Source of the DNA: Centroberyx gerrardi
Taxonomy: Eukaryota > Chordata > Actinopteri > Beryciformes > Berycidae
DNA length: 64,000 nt
Direction of reading: 5' to 3'
Assembly (NCBI RefSeq): GCF_048128805.1
Contig: NC_136013.1
Coordinates: 3,638,043 to 3,702,042 of the forward strand
In this document: positions 1 to 10,063 of the stretch, one piece after another
Numbering within the stretch: position 1 is the first letter of the stretch
How the letters are laid out: each line of letters opens with the position of its first letter
Translations under genes and position numbers: made by a program
The notes under the pieces: generated by a model
What the model was told of the DNA's origin: nothing
The model's database searches: none
The model's input: the letters and a program-made list of their open reading frames with translations, nothing else

Positions 1-16
1 TGTTTCGTTGTTGCAG

Positions 17-2289
17 ATTTCCTCAGGCAGCACAGCCGCTCCGCCCAACACCGGCGTCAAGATCCCCACCTGCAAATTCAGCATGAGAGAAACCTTCCTC
101 ACCTCACCGGCCGAACTCTTCAGGGTCTTTCTCAACCAGGAGGTGAGCTTCACCCGTTCACTCCCTCTGTTATCACGTCGCTTCATTTTCACTTCTTTTT
201 TCCACTGTTTGTCTTCATGCCTGCTGTATCAGCTGACCCTCGGGGATGATAACGTTTAAGAAATTGTCTTTTTGTCAAAGGATTTCTTTTACAACATGTA
301 TGATACATTTCAATCAGATACCTCTTTTCTTTGACCTTTTTTCTCTTTAATATATACATAATATACATAAATATAGTCAAATAAATACAAATTCTAAAGA
401 GCCTGTACTTTGTGGCGGGAAAAAATTGTCTTAACACTATAAAATAAGAATTTTGCTAGTTCTACATTAACTAACGCAGGTGCACACAGGCTTTAGTGTT
501 GTATCTTCAAATATGTGATGTTTATCCATGTTTTTAGGTGTGTTTAAGCCGTTTGTTGGTGTGGAAAGTGTTTTTGTTAAAAGTGTTTTATGAATAAAAT
601 GACCAGCTTTATCTGACCGGTATCCGTCTCCCTTGCCGTCCTGCAGATGGTGCAGGCGTTCACACACGCTCCGGCCACAGTGGATGCAGAGAGGGGAGGG
701 AAGTTTCGCCTGCTAGATGGAAACGTTTTCGGTGAATTCACGGAGCTGGTGAGAGCTTTTGTCCTCACATCAATATGTGAATTCAGCGTTTTTATTTGTA
801 GCATGTTAAATCTTTATTGTGCATTATATTATATGTTATTATGCCGCTGTACAACAACATTTTTTCATTCCCACCAGGTATATGAGCAGAAAATAGTCAT
901 GAAGTGGAGGTACAACACCTGGCCCTGCGGTACGTTGGGATACATTTATACCACTTTATTTTTTGTATTTTTATTTATTTTTTGGATTACAGACTTTATT
1001 TTCCCGTAACACTCTACACAGTCGTATGTCTGTGTCACATCATTGTCGCTTTTGTTTTTTTGTTTTTTTAAGCTGTGGGACATTTTTTTTTTATTATTAT
1101 TCAAGAAATTTAAAAAAAGATAAATTCGAAACCAATTTCCATATATATCAATTATAATATAATATTCCCTATGTAGTAGTAGTATGCTGTTTTACATAGA
1201 GCCAGTTTCACAGACAAAGCTTTGCAGAAACATGGAGGGAAGCCATAGAAAAAATAATTTAGTTTTTCTGCACATAAAAAGGTTTGTTGGCTTTCTTCTG
1301 TTAAAACAGACTCTGAGCTTGACTTCACTCAGCAGCTTTTTTCATAAGCAACGATAAAAATAGAGACTGAACATAAAGGAAGGACCCTAAACAGGTCGGC
1401 TCCCACCCTGCCTGTGTTGTCCAGGGCTTCTTATCCTGCCACGCCTTACCCAGTGTTCATTATCAGAATATTTTATAATGTATGTAAAGGATAACTACAG
1501 CAAGCCGGCCTGTCTTATAAGGCAACATCACAAAGTGGGACTGCAACAAAGAAGAACATGTAATCCTCACATCACCAGCTTTAGTTGCCTGGCGCAGCTT
1601 TAATCATTTGACATAAAGTAACAATCTTCCAACAATACTAGTCCGACTCCAGCAGGACTGTCTGCAGCTACTAAGGAGCAGTTGCAAGCTAATGTGATTA
1701 GAAATCAACAATATCAACCGGACTTCTTGTCTGCAGAGTGATATGATCAGATGTGAAACAGCAGTCCGTTATTCAGAAATAACAGAACTCAGAATCCATT
1801 CATTGCTCAATCAGAATTGATAATTAAACAAAGCGGTTTAATAAAACATGTTACTGCTTCATGTCGGGGTCTTGATTCATTCATTCATTCATTCAAACCT
1901 TTATTTAAACTCGAAGAACCATTGAGGTTGCCCTCATTTACAATGATGTCGAGTTACAGATAAAAGTTAAAAATAAATTCATCCTGTCGGGGCTTATTTG
2001 GCTTTACATTATCCCTCACTAATATAGTTCATAATATAATGTGTCGTGTGATGTCATGTGGCGTGACGTTCCTTCAGTGACAGTAGGTTGACCCGTGGTG
2101 GTTTTTCGTCCCTCAGAGCATTACGCGACCATCACCTTGACCTTCTGCGACCGAGGCAGCGAGACGGAGCTGAAGGCGGAGTGCCGCGGCGTCCCGGAGA
2201 GCGAGGAGGAGCGGACGAAACACGGCTGGCAGAGATACTACTTCGAGGCTATCAAACAGACTTTTGGCTACGGAGCGCGACTCTACTGA
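17..2289 (+). CDS. ahsa1: Activator of Hsp90 ATPase homolog 1, C-terminal part (4 exons)
   Basis: Aha1 binds Hsp90 in the cytosol and stimulates its ATPase cycle. The window enters mid-gene; coding exons read 17-142, 647-748, 878-929 and 2117-2289, all with AG/GT borders and matching phases, giving the last 150 residues and a TGA stop. The first exon carries the linker into the C-terminal SRPBCC domain (GVKIPTCKFSMRETFLTSPAEL). The second has VQAFTHAPATVDAERGGKF, the third EQKIVMKWRYNTWPC, and the last ends GWQRYYFEAIKQTFGYGARL-Y. These strings are close to vertebrate AHSA1 throughout, including the conserved tail. The N-terminal Hsp90-middle-domain-binding half lies upstream of the window. 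The gene is convergent with the DRAP1-like gene. No frameshift is seen. I am very sure of the family; the paralogue (ahsa1 versus a duplicate such as ahsa1a or b) cannot be settled here. Confidence 0.95.
930..2116 (+). other. ahsa1 last intron
   Basis: Intron of about 1.2 kb between the third and fourth visible exons. It is AT-rich. At 1873-1894 it holds a (TCAT)n tract, followed by a stretch near 1895-1960 that resembles the common fish retroposon tail beginning 'ctttatttaaac' and reading on to 'ctcatttacaatgatgtc'. No coding exon is seen. Confidence 0.6.
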
Positions 2290-2567
2290 AGACGCTGTAT
2301 TGTAGTACTGTTATTTTTTTGGGGTTTTTTTTTTTAATCATGCCGTTTGGTGTCTCTGGCACAAGATGTCCAACTGTAAACTCATAGCAAGAGTAACGAA
2401 AGAGACGAAATCGATGGGATCAATCTGTCACCTGTCTGTGTGTGTGTAAATGTTTTAATTTCTAGAACATATTTAATTCTAGAAGATTCTCCCCTTCAGT
2501 GTTTTGGTCGGTTTTTCAAAGGAGCATAAATGGACTGTGCCTTTGGGACTCGATGGAAAAATGGATT

Positions 2568-2573
2568 AATAAA
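2568..2573 (+). promoter_or_regulatory. ahsa1: Proximal polyadenylation signal of ahsa1
   Basis: AATAAA about 280 bp after the ahsa1 stop codon, the first canonical signal in the 3' UTR. A second canonical AATAAA lies at 3185-3190. An A-rich run at 2640-2658 follows the proximal signal. Confidence 0.6.
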
Positions 2574-3184
2574 GAAAGAATCTATTGAACCACTAATGCA
2601 AATTGGCCTCCAGTATACATATTTAATTATGACGAGAGTAAAAAAAAAAAAAAAAAAAGATTTCTTTTATTTGAAAAAAAAAAAAATCGTGTTGCTTTGA
2701 AAATGAATGTTATTTTTTACTTCTTTTATTCTTTCAAGTTTAACTGTAGTAAAGAAGCTTTCAGCGAAGATGCATGTTCCATTTAAAGTGTCAGACGGGG
2801 GAATGACTACTGGATCTGAACTACACTAGTGAACTCTGTCATAGCTAAGCAGTACTGTACCTTCAACTTTGGTTCAGTTTGATTTCCTCATGCACATTAA
2901 CGCCCCGGCGTCGGTCTGAGCCGGGGAACACCGGACGGGATTGGACTTTTAGCAGGAAACGTTAACTCAAATGTACGTAAATGTCGGAACATGTAAATAT
3001 TTTCAATTTCTTATGCAGGTAGCTAGCGTAGCAACTTAAAAAATGAATTGTTTTGCTATATTGGGCCTCAAAATGTAAATTTCCAGAAAAAATAAAATGT
3101 AAATTTCCATAAGGTTTTCAAAACAAAATGCATCTATTTATTCCTCATTTCATTCCTGCATTGTAAAAAAGAAAAGTTTCTTGT

Positions 3185-3190
3185 AATAAA
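3185..3190 (+). promoter_or_regulatory. ahsa1: Possible distal polyadenylation signal of ahsa1
   Basis: Second AATAAA downstream of ahsa1, followed by a T/G-rich stretch. It lies about 90 bp from the opposing TTTATT (AATAAA on the minus strand) near 3279, so the two convergent genes may end almost back to back. Confidence 0.35.
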
Positions 3191-3278
3191 CCAATCCCTG
3201 TATCCACTTGACTGTTTTATTTTTGTGAGTACGTCCTTTAAATTTATGTTACAGCCACAAAGGTTGAAAGGAACTTGT

Positions 3279-4254
3279 TTTATTTATTTACAAAGTATTG
3301 AGAATCTATAATATTTAATATGAAAATATTTGTTTTTTTAAAATGTCAGTTTACAAGTGCTTTAAAAATTAAACACAGTTTACCACAAAGGCCACTATCA
3401 AGCAAAACAAGCACTTCATTTTGTTTTAAAGGGCAAAGAACAGGATTCCTGAGAGATTTGACCCATTTTCACATAATTTTCTCACGGCAAAACAAAAAAT
3501 AATGAGCAAGTTTGTAAAAAATATCTTCTCCACACAGAATGACTTGCTCCTGAAACTGTCCACACTGGCCTGTAGTCAACATGTAAAACAAGATGCACAA
3601 TGTCTAAAATGGTCTGGAAAAGTAATATATCAGCATGGAAAATGTATAGAAACCTTGAAGAAAATTATTCATCTTACCATCTAAACAGTAACTACTAGAC
3701 CAGAGGTTACGTTACAGCATATTCTCAATCCAACTACAAAACAAACAGAAAAACATTTGATATCTTGTAACAAATTCCCTCCTTTTGTGTCATAACCATT
3801 AACAAAAATGTGTTTATCGTATTGTAATTTAAAAGTCTTCATCTTTTTTATATAGCACCATTTTTCTTAATTATACATACTCTTTTCTGCAGTGCAAACT
3901 TTCACATAGCATTCAAAAACAAAAAGGTAAAGGGCTTCATTCCAAAATACCATATATCCATTTATGGAAGAAAAAAAAATATCACTTTAAATTCATCTCT
4001 CAATAGTTCAAAAACTATTATTTGGCAGGCAAAGGTCTTAAAATAGTTAATAACATAAATGTTTTACTTTCATGTCGGCAATCGTTCTGTAAAAGTAGAT
4101 GTCACTTTTTTTTGGTTGATGGTGTCAATCTCCTTCTGGAACAAACTCTTCAAATAAAGAAACTTATAAACAAAAAAAAAACATGATGAAATAAGATGCT
4201 GCTGGAAGTTCACAGCTGTTTAGTCTGGTCGAGGGGGCGGAGTCACGGGCGGAG
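3279..4254 (-). other. Probable 3' UTR of the DRAP1-like gene
   Basis: About 1 kb of AT-rich sequence after the minus-strand TGA at 4257-4255. A minus-strand AATAAA is read at about 3284-3279. The open frames on either strand here are short and low-complexity; I see no coding exon. Confidence 0.45.
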
Positions 4255-7200
4255 TCACAGGCAGATGAAGAGCTCCGACTCCTGGAAGAGGAAGAGGAAG
4301 TGAGTCAGTGAAAAAACCCCACACACGGGGTTTTCAGGTGACGCCCTGAACTCACTCTTTTCAGTTGTTCATCAGTGTTCGTGTCTTTTGATCGAACACG
4401 TGCATCCTGCTCATAATCTTGTTTCCTGGATGTTGTGTGAAAATCCCAGCTTTGTGTCGCCTCATAGCGTCTGAAACGTCTGATCTGAAGGAAGATGTTT
4501 TGGTGGTTTGGTTTGAAAGTTGCCTTCTCTGGATTTTTCAAAATTGTGCTGTAGGCGGTGAAAGGCTAAAACTGAGGGTGTCCTATCCCTTTAACGCACC
4601 CTCTGTCGGCCATGTTGGAGGTCTTCAGCTTTTGGGTGCCAGTGGCTGTGAACAGCTGATTGTTTTTAAATGTCTCAACAGAATGAATTAATTTAATTTC
4701 TGTGCTGTTTTTGACTGGGAACTGATCATTTCATCACTGATCCATCTGATTGATTTAGTGTTTAGATAATGTCAGCTTGTTAGCTAGTGAACCATATCTG
4801 GTCAGCTAACACTGTCTTGTAGTTAAAACATCTGATTAGCACATGATTAGCATGTTCACATTAACATCAGTGTCTTTGCTGGCTAGTTAGCTAGCTAACA
4901 GTTTGTTCAGGTTAAAGGTCCCATATTCTCCACTCTCCAGAGTTTTATTTTGTGTCTTGAGGTCCATTCAAAGCTGTGTGTGTGTGGTGTCATGAACCAA
5001 AAACACTCTCAATCCATTTCTCCACGTTCATTTTCCAGCATCTCTCTGAGCCTTACCAAGAACAGGCTGTTTCTGTCGCCGTGTCTTTAAGGCTCATTAA
5101 TATTAACGACCCCTCTGTTCCGATTGGCTAACCGTTTCGAGAGCGAAACGTGAGACGCCGCGGCCCGGCGGCTACAGGTAGGGAAAACTCTCCGGTAATA
5201 AACGATGACGACCGCTCGACCGCTTTGAAAAAAACACTTTGTTAGTCTATTATTTCTTACAGAAATGATAATGAGCGAACCTTTGTGACGTCACAAAGTT
5301 ACGGAAGTCCAAACGGCTCGTTTAGAGGCTCGCTTTTCTAATATGGATTGTGTGGATTTATTGATACTTTCACCATGTTTAGATAGCACAGACAGACAGT
5401 AGAGACTAGGGCTAAAGACAAGATAGTTTACTGTGTCACAGTAACCTACATTTGGAAACACCGACATGTACCGACCTGCTGCAGTGACCGGCACTGAAAA
5501 TCAACACTAACTGAGACACTGCAGCATAAATCACAACAGGCAGATACTTGCAATATGTCCGTGTGTTTGAAGTACAAAGATGAACACGTACTGCTTTTGT
5601 GTTTTACAGGAAGCCATAGAGTTGAATGTGAGTTTAACTGAAATTAAGTAAATTCAAATTAACAGATAGTGAGTACATACACTGGAGCTGGCGTCGTTGT
5701 CCAGCGAGTCGCGGCTCGGTTTCAGCGGCTTTTCTCCAACTTCAATCGGTTTTTTGACAGAAATTTCCTGCCGTTTTGTCCTGGAAAGGAGACCGACACT
5801 TGAAAATGCAACAAAATGCAATGTTTAGGTTTTGCATCAAGCCTTTCTGAGGTTTTTTACCTGCACAACATGACTTTTCCTCCCTCTAACTGCCCTTTTT
5901 CTATTTAATGTTTGAGCTGGGCGATATGTTTGAAATCAATATCACGATAATCATCAGTTTTTCTTTCAATATCGATATACAGTATATCCAATATGGCTTA
6001 CACTGCATGGTAATGCTAGGTGTGATGCCAAATCTAAGTCTGAAATCTTCAAATAATATTCCTTAAAATGTTTCATACCACATTTTGTAGTTTTTAAATC
6101 AAATTTTGCTTGTTATCATCAATTTAGACAGCAGAATTGTGTATCACAATATCATCATATCACAATATGATTCCACTGAAAGACAATAAACGATAATATT
6201 GAATTACCGCCCAGCCCTATTTGATGTGTTTTTCATGTGTGAATAAACTAAACTCAACTACACCTACTAAGTAATAGTAATAGTCACTGTTGACTATTAT
6301 TATAGTTACATTAGCCATCTTGAACCTGTTTCCTACAGAATAGAAACATGTTCAGAGGATATAATCATCAATTCTGCAAAATACAGAGCAAGGAACATCA
6401 GGTGACACTTTTCCCCACTATCATCAGTGTACAGTGGTTTGAGTAAAACCCTTTTAACGCTGTAATAACTGATGATGAGCGTTTCTCTACCTGTATAAGG
6501 GCCACATGCTGACGCCTCTGTTGTCCCTCTGGGCTGCCGTAGACGCCCGCTCCGCCTGCTCTTTCAGGAAGTGGAAGAGTTTCTCCGACTCGATGCACTG
6601 CTTCCTACACAATACAACTAATACATATTAACTGTACGGCACTTTTAAACACAGTACAGACAATTCAAACAGACAAAACTCAAATGTATTATGTACAATA
6701 TTGTAGTAGAGCTGCACAATGTTTCTATAGTTCAAATGTGTCTTTCAGATTAGTTGGTTAAAACTACTGGTAAACATAATTGTGGAAACAGCTGTAATTG
6801 CTTTCAGCTTTCAGCCTTAAAGCTGCACTAGGCAAGATTTTTATGTTCTATCTTAACTCGTACACTGGGAAATTAAACCTGAAATTGTCTCTTTTTCTGC
6901 AAAGCAACATTGTTTTGTTAAGTATGTGGAGGATAATTGCTATTTTTTCTTTTGTTTTATCCGTTCTAAAAGTCAAACTGAAGAGTTTTGGTCCAAAATG
7001 CAATATCCATGAAAAAAAGTGTGATTCCAATTACTACAAAATGACTGATAGCACAAAATTAAAGCTGCATGAGTCAAGACTTTTATGTAAAAACACACCC
7101 AACAAATCTACCAGCGTTGGATTTTTTCCTCTCTCGTTTTGGTTTCTTTGGTATAAAGCGTCACAGACCGGCCGGTCGGTGAACACGAGCGAGCTGTGTG

Positions 7201-9271
7201 ACGTTCACTGACCTCACTGCACGGGATTTCTGGGTACTGAAGTTTCAATCGGTTACCTCTCGCTGCCATTTGAAGCCGCCGACGCGTGAAGTTGCCTAGT
7301 GCAGCTTTTAAACCCGCTGTGAAAGCTGTGCAGCAGAAACACGGTCTGCTGAATTAAGACAGAGCTGAACTGATTCACCATATTGTGGAGTCAAATAACT
7401 TGTATTTAGGATAAGCGCGCGTCATTGTATAACCTGGATGAATGTGAAGCAGCAGGCGGACTCACATATGAGCGACCGACACGACGGTGCTGAGCTTTGA
7501 CTGAGTGATCAGACAGGTTTCGGTCAGCAGAGACTTCAGGAACATCTCCAACGCCCGCGCTGCTCGCTCCGGTTCAGGACCTCACACACTCTCAAAGACC
7601 GTTTTATCATTTTCAACACATCTGAAGTAACACTTACTTGATATGATGGAGGTTTCTCCCTGACCAGAGCTACAGAAAAACACTCTGGAAAAACTTGACA
7701 TGTTATTTTCTTTATTCATTTAACTTTTCAGCAGGATTTTTCTATAAATTTAAAAGCCCAATGTATCCCAGAGTTTCCCCCCTGCTATTGAATAGGTGTG
7801 GTGCGGTCTCCCTGCCTTAAAGAGCTGCTGACACTAAAAGAATTTCACCAGTCTGGGTTTCAGTGGAGAGTTTTAGTGTCCCATGATGCTCTGAATGCTG
7901 TTTCAGAGGCTTTTCCACCCTGGCAAGAAGAAAACTCTGAGGGGAAACACTGAATACTTGTGATTTCTGGCATGAAAATGGTCAAATTTAAAGATATTGA
8001 ATACTGGCACAAAATATATCAACTATCGGCAACTCAGCGTCTCTAAACTTGTCTTCTCATGTCAGCCTTCTGTCTGTCTTGTCGTCATTTCCTTTCTTTC
8101 TAATAGTTTCTATTAAGTTTCGAAAGGTGCTGTATAAATAATCACACGTCATTCCTCTCTCTCTCCCAGTCTTTCCTGTCTCTTTCTTCTTTGAACTGGC
8201 TAATAAGGGGTGAAAATGCTTAAAAAAAAAAAACCTTAAAAAACAAAAACAAAAATGACACGCCTTTAATCAGCCTCTCCAGTCAGGTTTGGATCTGTCT
8301 AGTAGCTGGAAAAGGATACAGATTATCACAGGAACAGCCATGGCGATCCTCCCCACCTCCGTGTCTTTCTGCATGATCTTTTTGATGCGACTCTGTGAGC
8401 GAGAAGGAAGATCCACTGTCATCCAAAAAACACATTACAGTCAGGTTAAGCTGCTGCCTTCAGGCGCTCCTCGTAAACTTCAGATTTCAACTTGTCGTGC
8501 ATTCATTCGGGTTAGAAATAATAACAGAATGGACCCTGGAACTGAAGTGTGTTTTTGGTGGCTGTTGTTTTATTCCATTTATTCCAATTAATCTTAATGC
8601 ATTTATTGCAAAAAAAAAGCTGAAGCTGGGGAACAAATTCATTTTTGAGTGCGATCCCCTGATTTTTTTCATTGATCCAAAAGGACTTTTTTTTAATTGT
8701 TTTACTTAAGAAATCAAGCAGCACAGACCGCAGAATTGATTTATTCTGATTTATCTTTATGTTGGAGAGATTTCCTGGTTTGGTTTTCACAACAATAATA
8801 AGAACAGGGCGGAAGATTTCTTTCTAATGTACTAAATTTAATATCCACGAATGTAAAACTTCTCATGGAAAACCATAATTTGTTGCATTTATCAAGGAAT
8901 TTGAACTGCACATCTCTCTCCTTTTATAACACCAAAGCTGTTTAAACTATAAAACTCTGCCATCATAGTAATTTGATATAACTTTACTGCAGATAAAAGG
9001 AATGTAAATGAGTCAAAAGTTGTTGTATACAGCCTCACTTCTACCATCAGTTGCTGTCTGTAAATGTCTCATTCTGGTGACCCCTGGTATCAGAGAAAGT
9101 ACTGGTATTTCCGACAGCACTTGAAGGCAGCAGATGCTACTCGCTACACACACGAACTCAGCCCGGTACCGCATGTTAATCTGACTTTGACACCGATAAC
9201 GTCGCGCGCGCGCTCCTGTCGCTACTCACCGGAGGGAAGCGCACGCTGTATCTTCTCTTCTGTCCGGGCAT
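4255..9271 (-). CDS. DRAP1 (NC2-alpha)-like histone-fold corepressor, 149 aa
   Basis: NC2-alpha/DRAP1 pairs with DR1 through a histone fold and blocks TFIIA/TFIIB on TBP-bound promoters in the nucleus. Minus-strand exons read 9271-9230, 8392-8320, 7559-7466, 6604-6491, 5780-5681 and 4281-4255; phases join without a break. The start MPGQKRRYSVRFPP followed by SRIKKIMQKDTEVGRIAMAV aligns with the DRAP1 start (K/R-rich, then RFPPARIKKIMQ). SRALEMFLKSLLTETCLITQ and AHMKQCIESEKLFHFLKE cover the second and third histone-fold helices. After about residue 108 it departs from DRAP1: it lacks the long basic/acidic and proline-rich tail and ends ESELFICL. DRAP1 is usually about 205 residues, so this looks like a short, divergent paralogue. 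It has out-of-frame upstream ATG 9335 (see findings). Family sure; exact orthology not. Confidence 0.8.
4560..5470. repeat. Dispersed repeat block, DRAP1-like intron 5
   Basis: The parts 4600-4915 and 5390-5465 recur in reverse orientation at about 20740-21140 in the phospholipase gene (shared runs such as 'gactgggaactgatcattt' and 'cagtagagactagggc'). The middle, about 4914-5310, begins TTAAAGGTCCCATATT, a start I recognise from common percomorph MITEs, and is absent from the second copy. No coding content is seen. Confidence 0.6.
5281..5298. promoter_or_regulatory. 18-bp perfect palindrome centred on a consensus CRE
   Basis: CTTTGTGACGTCACAAAG is its own reverse complement and contains TGACGTCA, the full CREB/ATF consensus. 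It lies inside the repeat block in intron 5 of the DRAP1-like gene. Whether it binds anything is unknown. Confidence 0.4.
5914..6218 (+). repeat. MITE family A, copy 1 (TIR gctgggcgatat)
   Basis: About 305 bp in intron 4 of the DRAP1-like gene, bounded by gagctgggcgatat and its near inverse ending accgcccagccct. The interior is AT-rich with 'ccactgaaagac' and 'attccttaaaatgtttca' signatures shared by copies at 15954, 28968, 41805 and 63394. Confidence 0.7.
6817..7311. repeat. TTAA-flanked MITE family D, copy 1
   Basis: 495 bp in intron 3 of the DRAP1-like gene, starting TTAAAGCTGCACTAGGCAA and ending in the inverse, TTGCCTAGTGCAGCTTTTAA. TTAA at both ends is what piggyBac-type transposition leaves. 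An internal second 'ttaaagctgcatgagtcaag' near 7059 hints at a composite element. Its right part matches, inverted, the element at 58438-58887. Confidence 0.65.
7763..8040 (+). repeat. Dispersed repeat family C, copy 1
   Basis: Intronic repeat in the DRAP1-like gene sharing runs such as 'cagtggagagttttagtgtc' and 'gaatgctgtttcagaggctt' with copies at 11093-11285 (same orientation) and 16405-16640 (opposite). It is non-coding. Its class is not determined; I could not define clean termini. Confidence 0.6.
8452..9132. repeat. Long MITE family E, copy 1 (DRAP1-like intron 1)
   Basis: 681 bp bounded by tgctgccttcaggcgct and the near inverse agcacttgaaggcagca. The interior shares 'tttttggtggct' and 'gaaatcaagca' landmarks with the element at 54938-55438 upstream of pgrmc2. 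It ends about 100 bp inside the intron from exon 1 of the DRAP1-like gene. Confidence 0.55.
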
Positions 9272-9335
9272 CTTCCCGCTGCGGCGTCACATCTTCTCTG
9301 TCTCCTCCGCCGCCGCTCGCCTTCCTGTCGGCCAT

Positions 9336-10063
9336 TTGTTTACCTTTCACAGGAAGTCAACTGAAAACCTTTAGCCCGCACACCTGAGGTCACACCCCTC
9401 CCCGTGACCCCAATCATGACGTCATCACCCCAATTGACAGTTTTTTGGGTTTTTTTTAAATTAATAAAATAAACAACAGCAATTTCTCAATTTCAAGATT
9501 TCTCTCGTGAATTTGCCTCTTTACTAGAATCGCTAAAGTTAGATACTTGACATTAGGAAAAGGAAAATACACTTTGTGATCTCTTTATTATATGTTTGTA
9601 ATGTGATTTTTTTTTTTGTTCCTATATTGAACCAAGACACTGTAAAACTCCAAGACTTTGAACACAAAAAGTCAACAATCTATGAACATCACCATAGAAA
9701 AATAAATAAATAAATAAAATAATTACAAATAAGTTAAATAAAAATACAGACGTAATACATTACCAAAATAAAATGAGATAATATAAAATTATTAAAATAA
9801 AATAACTTTATTCATGTATCATTATTCAAAACGGTTACAAAGTGTCACTCATTAACTCCAACATCCCGTAGCCTACAATTACATTGCAATTATCTCCTAT
9901 TACTGCAGTCCAGACGGATCCTGCTGCTCTAATGAATTCAAAGGTCACAGATAAGGTTCATCAGCTGCACAAAGGTTGAACAAAGGTTGTATAATAAAGT
10001 CTCAGCAGCAGGGAAACTCTGCTGTGTGTTTCTGTTTTTTAGGGAAGGAGGAAAGAAGCCAAC
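9336..10063. other. Divergent intergenic region, DRAP1-like / plb1-like
   Basis: About 730 bp separate the two head-to-head genes. The part next to the DRAP1-like gene (9380-9430) is C-rich; 9440-9800 is very AT-rich with runs of 'aaataa'. Just before the lipase ATG, 'tttctgttttttag' at about 10030-10042 looks like a splice acceptor, so the lipase may have an upstream non-coding exon. No coding exon is seen. Confidence 0.5.

Noticed and set aside
4914-5310. TTAA insertion of a MITE into the dispersed repeat shared with 20740-21140
   Set aside because: The left junction fits, but I could not find the matching right junction, so the insertion is not claimed.
9230-9335. Start of the DRAP1-like protein at ATG 9335
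   Set aside because: That frame does not produce the RFPPSRIKKIMQ junction; the ATG at 9271 does. The upstream frame is kept only as a finding.
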